Positions 12,151 through 23,577 of a stretch of 64,000 nucleotides of DNA are shown here, in pieces. This stretch comes from Porphyra umbilicalis. Taxonomy: Eukaryota; Rhodophyta; Bangiophyceae; Bangiales; Bangiaceae. Made by a program: the position numbers and the translations under genes. The stretch spans positions 62,001 through 126,000 of the forward strand of contig KV918948.1 of assembly GCA_002049455.2 (NCBI GenBank). The letters are read 5' to 3'. The notes beneath the pieces are model-generated. The model was not told the origin of the DNA. It searched no databases and saw nothing but the letters and a program-made list of their open reading frames with translations. The first letter of the stretch is position 1. Every line of letters begins with the position of its first letter.

Positions 12151-13172
12151 GACCGGCCTCGGGGTGGGGGAGGGAGGCGAGGGGGGGGGGGGGGGGGAAG
12201 AGACTGGGAAGAGGCGATGCAAAGGCGTACGCGGACAACCGGACCGATGGGCATTCCGACTCAGCAGGGGTGGAGCGCTCTTAGCGCACCAGGCGAGGAG
12301 GCGGGGCAGACGCGGCCCGTGAGGGAATGGATGGAGCGGCGTGGCGGTTCAGAGCGGACGGCCACGGTCGGCCGGGAAGGGGCGTTTGCGCGCGGGCTCT
12401 AGCTGCCGCGGACCGAGCGCACGCACACCTGCCCCGCGTCCCGCCCCGCTGGCAACGAGTGCGGGGCGGAGGGGCCGACGCTTATCCGTGGGGCCCCCCG
12501 CTTCTTGAGCGCTGGGGCGTGGGTGTGGAGCGCGCGCCGCGCGTGCCCCCGTGACCGCTACTCTGGCGGGCTGCGCGCCCGACAGGCGGCGGCGCGCCCG
12601 GCGGCGTTGGCGCGCGCACCCTGCGGCCGCGTGTCGTTGCGTGGGGCGGTCGCGTGGCTGGTAGCGCGGCTGCGCCGCCTGGCTGGCGTTGCCGCGCGCG
12701 CGCGTGGCGGTTGGGGCAGCGGGGGAAGACGAGACACCCCCGTGGTGGTTGAAGACCCCAGCGTTCGCGCCTCAGCGCCACGTGGGCGCGGGCCACGCCC
12801 CCCCCCCGCCCCCCCCCCCCGAGAATGAAGCGCTGCACGGGGGTGGTCCGTGGAGGAGGGTATCCGTAGAAGCGTGCCACAGAGCCACTGAGATTGTAAT
12901 TAGACGAGCCGCAGGCCGACGCTGCGGCTGCGCCAGCTGCGCTCGGCGAACGCCAGAACAGCGCCGACGCCTCGACTTGCTGTCGTTGAACGGCAGCGCT
13001 GTGGGACACTCTGCTGGCCGTGTGCTGTGTGGATGACGGGGTGGCAGACAACAGGGACATCCACCTGACTGCGCCAGTTTGCTGTTGCGTCAATATGGCA
13101 CCAACTCTCGGCTCCCAACCGAAATGGGATGGTTCATCCAGTCTGCCATGAGATCCCCCCACCTTCTGAGTC
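12151..13172. other. Intergenic, no gene recognised
   Basis: GC-rich and open in several frames up to about 12830, where C runs occur (about 12798-12820), then less GC-rich. No motif recognised. Confidence 0.45.
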
Positions 13173-13174
13173 TA

Positions 13175-13886
13175 GAGCTGTCATATTTCTAAAGGAAAGA
13201 TTGCAGTGCAAGGAATTTTCTGGAAGCCGGTCCAGGCCATTCACTGTCAACCATTCTCTGTCCCGACAGGAGCGTCACTGTCAGGCGGGCAGCACATCAG
13301 TGCCAGCAGCGACTCGGTCGCACATCTTACTCGCCTGGCCTCCGCTCCCGGCCTCCTCTCCTTCTTTAAGGTGTGTATGTCCAAGAAAAAAAGTGCGTCG
13401 AGGCTGCTTTCGTATGTCATGACAATAGCTCTGCCACAATAGCATCCACATCGGCTGCCTCAATGTCGGGAGGGGGCTCCTCTTCCTCCGCCCAGCCATA
13501 CACCCCACCCCCACCCCCACCTCCACCCCCACCCCCACCGCCACCAAAGTCAGCGTCGACACTGGCCCCGCCTTCCGCGACGATCCCCCCAAAAGAAAAG
13601 ATAGGGGATGGAATGAACGGGAAGCATGCGGGGGTGGGGAGGGGGGTGGTGGTCGATCCACTGTGAGAACGCCAAATCTGGCGCTGGCTGCAGCAGGGCC
13701 GAAGAAGCTTCGACGTGAAGAGCTGGAGATACACCAATAGGAGAACGCAATTGACAGAACGTGTCGGGTCTCGAGACGAATGGGAAAGGAATTTTCTCTT
13801 TCAAGAAAGCGGCCCTGACGGCCCCTGTGCCTGCAAGACGGAAGTTTCGTGCATTTTTGCATACGTGGACGTAATATTGACAGCTC
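13175..13886. mobile_element. 712-bp TA-flanked inverted-repeat element, copy 1
   Basis: The ends read GAGCTGTCATATTTC and, on the other strand, GAGCTGTCAATATTACG. Each is bordered by TA (13173-13174 and 13887-13888), as expected for Tc1/mariner-like insertion. Most of the interior is repeated in opposite orientation at 49526-50291. A run of C-rich CCACCCCCA units lies at about 13504-13546. There is no transposase, so the element would be non-autonomous. Confidence 0.7.
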
Positions 13887-13888
13887 TA

Positions 13889-15337
13889 CATTGTTGGCTG
13901 TGCTCTGAGGGGCGGCGGCGGGGCGCCGGTTTGGGGGGCCGGGCCGCCGCCGCCTCCACCGCCGGCGCTGCCGCCGGCGCTGCCGGCGCTGCTGGCGCTG
14001 CCGCTGCTGCCGCCGGCGCTGCCGCCGGCCTTGGCGACGCACGCGGCGCAGGTGCCGAGGAGGCCCTTGAGGAAGACCACTCCCAGCAGGGAACCACGCG
14101 CGACACTTGTCGTACAATCGTCAACGACCAAAGCCCGCCCACCACTGTCTCGTGAGAGGCCGGGCGGGATGCTCCGACTAGTGCCCCCTCCACGCCAATT
14201 CGATGGCCCAGGTCGCGGCTGAAGACGGAAGATTGGAACTTGCTCAGCCACATGGGTGCCCCTCCAGGACGTGTTGGAAAGATCTCGGTCGCGTTGCGCT
14301 CGAGGCTCCGAGTCACGGCACGTCGGCCAGGGCGCTCTGTGGACCAGACGTGCCCACTTCGAAGCGCCTGAACGGCGCCCACCTCCAACGTGCGGCGTGC
14401 AGAGCGGGGAAAATCTACACCCAATTGAAGTTCGACGTCAGTCGTCAACGATATGGACTGGCCGCCGTTCCACGCCTCGCCAGCAACAGGATCTTGCTCA
14501 GTGCCAGTTTTTTTGTATCTTCTGCTCTTGTCAGACCAAGTCTATCGGTGCACCATTTCCCCATTCCGGGACGGCAGATGGCGAAGGGCATCTCTCTCGG
14601 TGCGCTATTCCTGGCCATTGCGCCACATCTGTACAGGATAACGAGAAAGACTGCGAAGGAGTTCCTCTTCGCTAAATACGTGGGCCAATGGCTTGATGCG
14701 TCGGGAAAGTGGGGCGCATAAGTACTATGATAGAAGTGTACTAAGACGCATACTAGACTAAATTTATGAACTACAGGCCCAATTACCCTACTGGCATCAA
14801 TTCGGAGCGGCGGCCGTGGGGGGGGGGCCGAACGCACGTCATCTGGGGGGGGGAGGGGGCCCAGAACGTGGGCGACAAGTCCCACGTGCTGGCCCCGTGG
14901 GGCCAGATTCGTAGGCGTGTAGCCCCTGCTGAAGCAGGCTACAAGTGACGCGCACACAAGGAAATCGGGTGTGTCTTCGTCGCTTCGCAGCGTGCCAGGG
15001 CCAGTCAGGACGGTTTGTCACACATCAATCTGCGTCGGGCGTCCCTACACTGCCAGAAGCCACCAGCGTTCAGCACGTAGACGCAAAAGCTCTGGGGGTC
15101 ATATATCACTTTCTTTGCTGATGTTGGGTGGCTTGGTGACGGGCTTGCTGTCGTTGGTCGGCAGGCTACGTAGTGGTGGGCGGGTGGTTGGCAGGAGGTG
15201 GGCTGGTGGCAACGCGCTGACGGCGCGCAGGGGGTGGCAAGGCGGTGGCAAGGCGGTGGCCTGGTGGCGGGCAGGCGGTTGGTTGGCGGTGGGCTGGCGG
15301 TAAGAAAGTGAGCGGCGGGCGGTGGGCTGGTGGGGGG
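13889..15337. other. Intergenic; no gene recognised; GT-rich minisatellite near the end
   Basis: A 172-codon ORF starts with ATG at 14203 and a comparable ORF exists on the other strand, so I do not call either. From about 15150 to 15335 the sequence is a degenerate minisatellite built from units such as GGTGGGCTGGTGGC and GGCAAGGCGGT, ending at the pogo element boundary. Confidence 0.45.
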
Positions 15338-15339
15338 TA

Positions 15340-17918
15340 TCCGTATGATACCATTTAACAACCACAAAACTCGCCATGGGCGCTGCTGCTGTCCGTTCTT
15401 GCTTTCGAGCATACCGATGTGCTCGTGAGAGCCTCCTGAGGTCGTGTCCATTTTTTTTTTTTTTCTCGACGAGCACTCTCATACTGTTTTTGATTTACGG
15501 AGCAAACGACAGGGTCACCATTCAACAACCATTCCCTCTATCCCGTCAAAAGCAGTCGCCTCGCAGTGTCGGACGATAATTGGAAGACTCATTTGATGTT
15601 TGACCATCCCTTACCGAACGCCGCGAACCAATCAAACGACACTTCATTCTTCGCTTTGACACTCGCACACAAACAAACACACACACACAAAAGCAGTACA
15701 CGGACACCACCTCTCCAGCTCAATCGGATGCAACGCCGAGGCGTGCGCGCTGCCTTGCGGCAGCCATCTGGAGCTTACGCTTGCGTGGAGACGGGTTTGC
15801 CCGGCTCAATCTGTGGCGCGCCTCCTCCACGGCGTCGGCGCAAACAACGCGCCACGCCTTCTCAAACGTGGCCGCCTCGAGAGCAGCGTCCCGCTTGGCC
15901 TTGGTGGCCTTGCTTGCCGCCACCCGTGCAGCTTTCTCCCGCCGCCCCTGCTCCTGCGCAGCGGCCTTGACTCGCTTGTCCTCCCCCAATTTCTCGAGGG
16001 CGGAAATCACATCCGGCGCCGTCAGGTTGACGGGCCGCCCAGCAGTCGACAAGGTGCCCTGGATGATGGTGGGCTGCTTGAGTTCCTTGCGCATGGCAGG
16101 GACCGCACGGTCGGCCAACAGCTGTAAGTCGACGTCCTTTGCCGTGCGGTCGGCTCCCTTGTTGACCTCCTCCAAACAGACCTTTTTCGGGTCCAATGGC
16201 CACATTCCGACGTTAGCAAACGCGGCGGCTAGGTGGGAGGGGGAGAAAGCGTGGTCGGCGGCTTTCTTAATGCAGTCCATCAAGTCCAGCACTGTGAAGC
16301 TACACCCGAGACCGACACACTCTCCCGACCGGCTGCAAACTTGACGTCGAATGGCTGGCTGGAAGCTGCCGTACGCCGACTTGTTGTCTAAAGCTTGAAT
16401 GAGGTGCGAAAGTTTATAGGGTTCTGCAATAACATGCACCTTAGCCCGCACAAGCGCCAGGAGGCCGAAAGCCGATAGGTGGACTTTTGCTCCGTCTAAA
16501 GCCAGCAGCTTATTCTACTCTGAGTAGTAGCTCTTGGCGAAGGCGGCAAACTGCTGCGCCCACACGTCAAAGACGCCACGGTCGAACCCCGGCGGGTCCC
16601 GCCGCACCACCACCGCCGAGTCGTTGAGACGCGACGCCAAAGCCACCTTTCTCTCCTTGCCGTCCTCCGTCACCTGCACGTAGGCGTGGCCGCTTGCGCT
16701 GCCGGCCACCACTAGAAAATGAGGCGCGACCATGCCGGCAGGCGAGATGGCAAACGCCGCCGTGCAGGCCGCAGCCCCAGAGCCAATCGTGGCCATCACG
16801 ACCTCCGGCTTCCTTAAGCCTCGGGGCCCGATAATTGTGGACCGCGCCTCAAGTAGTAGCTCCCTGGCCTTGACGTGAGTCTCTTCCATGTTCCACAGTT
16901 GCCGTGGTTGCACGATATTCTGGTCCCGGTAGATCAATCGGAGGCCGGCAAACCACTTGGCAAGCACATCCGGTCGCGCATTCTCGGCACGGCTCTGCTC
17001 CAAAGTGCCCACGCGGTACATCTGCAGCGTAGGCCACCGACCCAAAAACAAGCGAAAAAACGAAATCCCAGGGGTAAGGCTCCCACCAAAGTAAGACCGG
17101 GCGGACGCTTGACGCTCAGTGGAGAGACAAGAAATGTATTCACCCACCCAACGAAGAAAACCAGTCCTGGTCAACCCTCGACCGAGCAGCGCCTGCACCT
17201 TGACAAAGGAAACAAGCAACTCCTCCTCCTCTCGCAGAAAAAAGGGGCGCCGACCGGCAGGGGCTGCCTTGCCCCCAGTAGCAACGAAGTGGCGCACCGC
17301 ACCACGAGAAACACCAACCTCTCGAGCGACAGCGGTGCCGGCCAGGCCCTGCGTTAGCAGAGCAGCCATCTGCCGCTGCTGCTCCGGCGTCGGCCGAGGT
17401 TTGCGTGCCCCACCAGACACCGGGCGACCGCTCGCACGCTTACCCATCTCGCCCGCCGTCGGGCGTGCCCCTCAGAGTCGAGGAGACCTCTCGGTGGGGG
17501 CGCCAAGGCGGGCAGCGTCGTTTGACGCTTGGCATCGGGCGCGTCGATGGTGGTTTTTGGCGGGCTGACCAGGGTGGGACGCCTGAGAGTGCCTCTGGCG
17601 GCGATTTGACCGCAAAATTGGACGCTTGGCGCGCTCCCAGGCAAACACCCTTACGACGCGTTTTCGTCCGTGTTGTCTCACCCAGGTATCCGACTCGGTC
17701 GAGAGTACCACCGCTCGACAGCTGACGACCTGCTGCGTCCAGTAATGTGGGTTTTGTTTGGCTTTCGTGTTTTCCCGACCATCGAAAAATGACTTAAGTT
17801 GCAGTACGGCAGTTTTGGAAAACCCCAGGAAATGAATTATGCGCAGACACTATGGAAAAGACCGCCTTACAGTGGTTGTTGAATGGTGACCCTTGGTTGT
17901 TGAATGGTATCATACGGA
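15340..17918 (-). mobile_element. Complete pogo/Tigger-like DNA transposon
   Basis: The two ends carry a 25-bp inverted repeat beginning TCCGTATGATACCATT, with one mismatch. TA dinucleotides flank it at 15338-15339 and 17919-17920, the usual target duplication of the Tc1/mariner-pogo group. A second subterminal repeat (GGGTCACCATTCAACAACCA) occurs at 15512-15531 and, inverted and perfect, at 17873-17892, next to the right end. These look like paired transposase-binding sites. The element is 2,579 bp and contains one transposase gene on the minus strand. Confidence 0.88.
15720..17447 (-). pseudogene. Pogo/Tigger (DDE_1) transposase with one internal TAG
   Basis: A reading frame of about 575 codons runs from 17447 to 15720, interrupted only by TAG at 16517-16515. 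The N-terminus has a helix-turn-helix of the pogo/CENP-B kind (TPEQQRQMAALLTQGLAGTA, then AREVGVSRGAVRHF). In the catalytic core, WNMEETHVKA occupies the place of the family's first aspartate motif but has Glu where Asp is usual. LLALDGAKVHLS matches the second aspartate motif just after the TAG, and QALDNKSAYGSF matches the third (family form LDxxxFGPF). The frame is the same on both sides of the stop, so a single nonsense change explains the break. The C-terminus is Lys/Arg/Ala-rich. With the stop and the Asp-to-Glu change the enzyme is probably inactive, unless the TAG is read through. Confidence 0.82.
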
Positions 17919-17958
17919 TAGGCGGTGCGCTTGTCGCCGGTAGGCAGTGGGTCGTCGG

Positions 17959-18354
17959 TGTAGCATATCTCTGCCCCCAATTGGCAATTGGCCACAAGTA
18001 GCCTCCTTGACGGGCCAAAGCCCATGTATTGTGGGAATTGGCCTGCGGCACGCCCTTTGGGGGGTTACTTCCGCATTGTTCATTTTTTATTGTTTGTTTG
18101 CTTGCCTGTCTTATCTGGCTGCCGGCACTCATTACGATCGCTTGTGATCCGACGGTCGATCGACCAGTGCCCTCGTTTATATTAAATCACCATGGGTCCG
18201 GGGTCGCCGTCGTGGGCACCACCCGGCTCCCCATCGGATGCCCTCCATCAAAAGGTCTTTCTTCCTCGCCGCGACGGCGATAGAACTCGCTTTATTGCTT
18301 GGCTACGGTCGGTCTCAGTACACTGGTAATTGCACCAACGTTATTAATACCACA
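17959..18354 (+). repeat. 5' LTR of family A
   Basis: It begins TGTAGCATATCTCTG, ends ACCACA, and is followed by two bases and a tRNA primer site, which marks it as a 5' LTR. By eye it differs from the 38790-39185 copy at about 15 of 396 positions, with no length change. TTTATATTAAAT at about 18175-18186 is a likely TATA element. Confidence 0.85.
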
Positions 18355-18356
18355 TT

Positions 18357-18375
18357 TGGTGGAGCAGCAGGGGAT
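18357..18375 (+). other. tRNA primer-binding site, family A
   Basis: TGGTGGAGCAGCAGGGGAT lies 2 bp after the LTR. Its complement has the form of a tRNA 3' end: CCA, a discriminator base, a 7-nt acceptor strand, a 5-nt T-stem starting with C, and a conserved A in the T-loop. Family B uses the same sequence. Confidence 0.8.
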
Positions 18376-19522
18376 ACCCTCGCCTTCATCGTGCCTCGCG
18401 GCACGGTGTTCCCGAGAACTTTCTCGCTGCCTCGTGGCATTGTGACGGTGTCGATACGGTCGCTTGGCGCGCGGGGCGTAAGCCATCGACCTGTGGGCGT
18501 GGTGCCGGTGGCATCACGGTTGAGATCTTCAACGTTGGCGCGCAGGGCATTAGCCAAGTCGGAACACTTTGTTCAGGTCCCAGTATGTCTACTGGTGGTA
18601 CCGGTGGCACTCGGTGAGCCAGAGACGGCAAGTTGCCTGCTGACTGCCGGCCGCCGGGCGGGGCACAAGGAACTCCTGTCGCCTCCGACGCCCCAACGGA
18701 CGGTGCTCCTTCTCCTCCCATCCCTGCGGATCAAGCCGCCTCCGGGCAGATGCAGGTGATGGAGAGCCTGAAGGCGGCTGTTGAAGCACTTCAACGACGC
18801 CTAAGAGCATTGCCAACAACTCAGGCTATCGCTATCGGCTATTCCATTCTAGAACCAAGTCCGCGTCCTTAGACAGCCACATGTACGTCAGCGGTTGGCT
18901 GCTGTGCTGTCATGAGCCTCAGTACCCGCAGGTTTCCTTACACCAGGCCTTGTCTGGGCCCTATCAAGACGATATTTTCTGCCAGGACTTGATTCACTGC
19001 AGCGGCAGATGATAACTGTGGTGAGCAGCCGTATCAAACATAACGAAGGCGCAGAGAACGCTCGTCGGCAGACGGACAAAGAAACAGGTCAAAATGTGCA
19101 GCGCTTGATGACGACCACGCCTAGAAGGACGTCACTGTAGGACCTTTGCCATGCACGACAGCTCTTGCGGACGTTCCCACCACCTCTGCCCAGAAAAAAC
19201 TGGCAGTCAATCTTGCAGACGTGGCGCACACGTTGCAGCCACGTGCTACTATTTGCTGTGAAACGGGTCGTTGATCCATCACATGGGCCATTCAGAGGCC
19301 CCCGTGAGATAGCCTCGGCTATCCTAAAAGCTATTCCGACTCGAAATAGAAAAGCGATAGCCGCACAGCTATTCTTCGTCAGCGGCAGCCAGAATCAAGT
19401 AGGTAGTTCGATATCCATGGCCCGAACAAAAAAAGGGCTTCTTCGTCTAAAAAGTGGTGTTAAGTCGGACTTCAGGTGCTTAATGGGACACGTTGTGCAA
19501 CGTGGCTTGAATATGGGGATAG
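18376..19522. other. Leader of family A, disrupted
   Basis: It contains a short ORF (about 18633-18872) whose first part, including QMQVMESLKAAVEALQRRL, resembles a coiled-coil gag N-terminus. After that the sequence is AT-richer and closed in all frames until the gag frame opens at 19523. An insertion or heavy decay inside gag is likely, but I could not define its ends. Confidence 0.4.
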
Positions 19523-20980
19523 CATCTCATTGTTAACAATGCTCTAACGGCCCAAGAACAGACTAACGAGGCTCTGGCGCGAGCCAACGACAAATTTGTC
19601 GACGACGTCGAGGCCCTGCGCGAGATCGACTCCCACGAGGAGGAATGCCGTGTGGCTAAGTCTCGCCGCCAGTCGGGCGGCAAGACCAAGAATGTAAAGA
19701 AGACAAGCAAGGTGACTAAAGACAAGCCCGTCCGCAAGGACGATCCGGCTAACACCGCGCCTTCTTCATCTTCCGATGATTCTGCCTCTGGGTCAAGCCC
19801 GATGTCATCAGACGACGACAACTCCAACGCGACGGACACGTCCTCTTAGGACGATGGCCACGGGCCGCCAGGCCCGCCGTCGCCCCCAAGTGGGTCCTCG
19901 CCGAGCGACAGCTCGAGCGAGTCGGACGCGGCCGCGCGCAAGCGCCCCGCTACCCCCACCACCACCAAACGGAAGGAGCGACTTGAAAAAGCCGATAGGA
20001 TCAAAGTGATCCGCCCGGCTAATAGCCGCTTCAAGACACTCTTGGACTACAGGACGTACTTCCTGATCCGCCGTCAACTGACGTATACGCCTAAAGAGGC
20101 ACAACGGTCGCATCGTCTCAACAAACGTTTAGACGGAGCGTTCCATGGGCAACAGCCATTCACGGGAGCACTGCCCTTGGGCATCTTTACGTTCCTAACG
20201 ACCTTTTGCCGCGCGTGCGACGCGGCTGGGCTGACGCACGGTCAAGCCCTTCCCCTCATGGTCTTTCCACTAGCCGGCAACGCCAACATGGCCTTCTCCG
20301 GCGCGCTTAACAGCACCCTTGGACGTAAGCGTTATGCCATCCGTACGTACGGAGATGCCGTCAACTGGCTTCTTTCGAAGTATGCGACACACGCGACTAT
20401 GGCTTACGCCTACCAAGAAATCATTACGATGAAGCAACAAGACAACGAGGCGCCCACGGCCTTTGGTCACCGCGTGGAAACGCAATGCGATCTTCTGAAC
20501 GGTTTGTTCAACATCCAAGACGTTAAGGACGTCTTCATCACTGGTATTTCGGACCTTGTGCAAGCGCACGTGCGGGTCTTGAATGACCAACTCCCGGATC
20601 GGACTCTTTTCGAGACTGTTGCTACCGCTCAGATGTACTGGGACGGCACCAACAAGCTGCGCTTGCAGCTCAAGATGACCCGCCCAACGGCAATCAAAGT
20701 CGCTTACGCGACACAGGACAAGCGAAAGACGACGGAGCGACCGTTCACACCGGTTCGCGCCCCGCCGCCCCCGCGGGCTGCCGTTCCTCAAGCCAATCGG
20801 GCTGACATCTGCTACAATTTTGGCAAGCCGAGGCACTTCGCCGCACAAAGTACCGAACCATATCGCCCTCGCGAGCGTCGCCAACCGCCTATCGGCGTTC
20901 ATGCCATCGCCGACGGTAATGTCGAAGAAGACGAGATCGAACATCCCGCCGACGCCGCGGACGACTCGAAAAACGCCTAG
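19523..20980 (+). pseudogene. gag: gag of family A with internal TAG and degenerate zinc knuckle
   Basis: The frame is open from 19523 to 20980 except for TAG at 19847-19849. The N-terminal part is Lys/Ser/Asp-rich (KTKNVKKTSKVTKDK, SSSSDDSASG). The central part (about 20006-20640) is a retrotransposon gag domain, including FTGALPLGIFTFLTTFCRAC and YGDAVNWLLSKYATHATMAY. Near the end, ICYNFGKPRHFAAQS occupies the place of a CX2CX4HX4C knuckle, but the second and third cysteines are Phe and Ser. The frame ends AACGCCTAGG, the same end sequence as family B gag, and pol continues in the -1 frame. Confidence 0.8.
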
Positions 20981-20985
20981 GCCGG

Positions 20986-21540
20986 GTGCCCGACTTGGGG
21001 TTGCCCGGCGGAACGCGAAAGCGTACGGTAACAAGGTTGTTGCGCCGTGCCTTACGGCACTACGAGATCGCCGCCACGCTTGGACCGTGCATGCGTGTGA
21101 TGCGGAGCTGCCGCCCTGTACTTGACACGGGCGCCGGGGTGAACATAGTGCGAACTAGTGTTCTCCTTGCGAACTGGATGGCTTACGCCGAAGAGTTGAC
21201 CACGCTTCCGCGCATCCGTGATGCAAACAACAATCGTCTGGTGACGAAGTATACCATACACCTGTATGTAGACACCGGAGAAGTACGTCTATTTGACCGA
21301 TTCCTCGTTTCCGACAACTTGTCAGTCCCGTGCATCCTTGGCACCGAGTTCATTGACCAAAAAATTGAGGCAATGCTGCCGCGTTTGCGTAAAATCGTCT
21401 GGCAGGAACACGTGCGCTGCACGGAGCAGCTTCCTCGGCCAACGCCGATCTTGGCTTGTCTTAATGACAGTGCCTGGGACCGCGATTGGCAAGACAAACC
21501 CGCAAGGGTGAGAGCCTGTAACCAGGTTCGTGTCAACTGA
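20986..21540 (+). pseudogene. Aspartic protease of family A pol
   Basis: The retropepsin active-site motif LDTGAG is present (about 21121-21138), followed by IVRTSVLLANW, and SVPCILGTEFI fits the C-terminal part of the fold. This frame is -1 relative to gag. It stops at TGA (21538-21540), and a second TGA follows at 21553 before the frame reopens as the RT region, so pol is broken here. Confidence 0.78.
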
Positions 21541-21558
21541 CAACAAGAAGAGTGAATC

Positions 21559-23577
21559 ATGGCCACATGTGACACCCCTGGTAAGGATACCATCACACCG
21601 AACGCTCGGTTATGCCGACATAAGTCAATGGCGGTCGCCCGCGGCCTTGCCATCGTCAAACCCGACGAACCCTTCTTAGTCAAGTTATGCAACTTTGGCA
21701 AAGACCAAGTCATTGTTCGCAAGAACTCAACCTTGGGTTTTGCAGAACCCTACCAAGGGCCGATGTTGTCCGCCGTCTTGGATGACAACAATCCAAAATA
21801 TGGAACCGATACTTCATCGGAAGACGCGAGTCGTGACCCACTCGAGGACCTCGACCTCAGTGAGGCCCCCGAGTACCTGCGCAAGCAGATTCGAGACATG
21901 CGCAAGACGCATTCGTCGATGTGGGATGGAACCCTTGGCGTCATCCGTGCTACGCAACACGCCATCGTCACTCCTCCAGACGCTCTGCCCATACGGGCTC
22001 TACCCTACCGGACCGGGCCGTTCAAACGGCAGATCATCGCTGATCAGATCAACAAGATGTTGAAGCTCAACGTCATTGCCCCTAGCCATAGTGCTTGGGC
22101 AAGCCCCGTGGTAATTGTACCAAATAAGAACAGCAAAGCCCGATTCTGTGTCGACTATCGTCGGTTAAACAACATCACCAAAAAGGATGCTTATCCCATG
22201 CCTCAGATGGAGGACTGCCTCGACTCCTTGGGAGATGCCCAGGTGTTCACGTCTCTCGACTGCACCGCGGGGTACTGGCAAGTGCCCTTACGTGAGGAAG
22301 ACCAAGAGAAGACAGCGTTCACAACGCATTGTGGTATATACCACTGGTTATCAATGCCTTTCGTCTTGACGAACGCGCCTGCTACCTTTCAGCGCGCTTT
22401 GGATAGTATCCTCTCGGGCTTGAAGTGGCAGATATGCCTTGTCTACTTAGACGATGTCATCATCTTCTCCGCAAACGCGGACCAACACGTCAAAGACGTT
22501 GATACGGTTCTGCACCGTCTGCGAGAAGCCGGGGTTACCCTAAACTTGGAAAAGTGCACATGGTTCTCCGACGAAGTCGAGTACCTCGGACACATTGTCC
22601 GCCCCGGGCAACTGCACGTGCATAACAAGAACGTGGATGCTCTGAAGCACGCCAAGTTCCCAACTACGAAGACCCAGCTGAAAAGCTTCTTGGGCATGTG
22701 CAACGTCTATCGTCGTTTCGTCAAGGACTTTGCCAAACGAGCGAAGCCCCTGAACGCCCTGACTAGGGCCGAGATCCCACCGGATCTACCACCACCGACG
22801 AAAGTGGCCATCGCCGCATTCGAAGACCTTCGCAATGCACTATTGTGCCCACCGGTACTTGCCTTGCAAAAGGCCAATCGGAAGCTCGTTGTCGACGTTG
22901 ACGCATGCGCCGACCAAGTTGGTTGTACACTGCTCCAGGAGGAACCGGGCGAACTGCTTCATCCTGTCGGATATTGGAGCGGAGGACTCACTGCTGCAGA
23001 GATATACTACTCCACAACGGAGCGCGAATGCCTCGGCGTCGTGTGGGCCGTCCTCAAGTTGAGGCACTTCCTCGATGGGCAACGGTTCCTCATCCGAACG
23101 GATCACCAAGCACTTAGCTGGATCTACAGCACGACTGACTCAAGCGGACGCTTGATGCGATGGCGACTTCGCCTCTCCGAATACACATTCGATATCGTTT
23201 ATATACCAGGTGCATCGCACCACTTGCCCGACTTCCTGTCGCGCGCCTCTAAGGTGGCGCCGCCAAAAGATATCCATGAAGATATACCTTGCCTGGCATT
23301 GGCCGAGACGGCCAACGGCTTAAGGACGGGGAGGTACACGGGTACCGACACACCGGAACCGGTGGAGTTCGACGACATTGTCGAAGCACAACAAACAGAC
23401 GACTACTGTGTTGAGATGTCCACTCGCGTGGAACGCGGAACGGCCAAGGCCTTCTTCCGCAACGAGAATCACGCTCTGTATCGCCGGACGCCTTACGGCA
23501 ACCAATTGGGCGGCGGTGGTTCGGCGGCGACGTGTGGCAGCGGAGTGCCGGCGCGGTCCGCGGCCGTCTGCGGTTAG
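21559..23577 (+). pseudogene. pol: Reverse transcriptase-RNase H of family A pol, lacking integrase
   Basis: Clear Ty3/Gypsy RT: FCVDYRRLNNITKKDAYPMP, SLDCTAGYWQVPL, YLDD at 22444-22455, and VEYLGHIV. RNase H follows: VDVDACADQVGC, YYSTTERECLGVVWAV, RTDHQALSW. After about 23505 the protein becomes Gly/Ala-rich because the frame runs into the repeat block, and the stop at 23575-23577 is not the native end. The expected integrase is absent. RT and RNase H look complete, but the separation from gag and protease by stops makes expression as a polyprotein unlikely. Confidence 0.88.

Larger units (their letters stand above)
17959..23505 (+). mobile_element. Ty3/Gypsy LTR retrotransposon family A, 3'-truncated
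   Basis: In order: a 396-bp LTR (17959-18354), a primer-binding site (18357-18375), an untranslated or disrupted leader, gag, protease, and reverse transcriptase with RNase H. Recognisable pol ends at about 23505, before any integrase, where a repetitive GC-rich block begins. In-frame stops in gag and pol show it is dead. Protein order (protease, RT, RNase H) and RT sequence are Ty3/Gypsy-like. A related LTR lies at 38790-39185. Confidence 0.85.

Noticed and set aside
14203-14721. 172-codon ORF starting with ATG
   Set aside because: A similar-length ORF occupies the opposite strand and neither shows a domain or a coding signature I trust.
18828-19375. Short inverted repeat GGCTATCGCT as possible ends of an insertion in family A
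   Set aside because: Only about ten bases match, with no flanking duplication and poor similarity inward.
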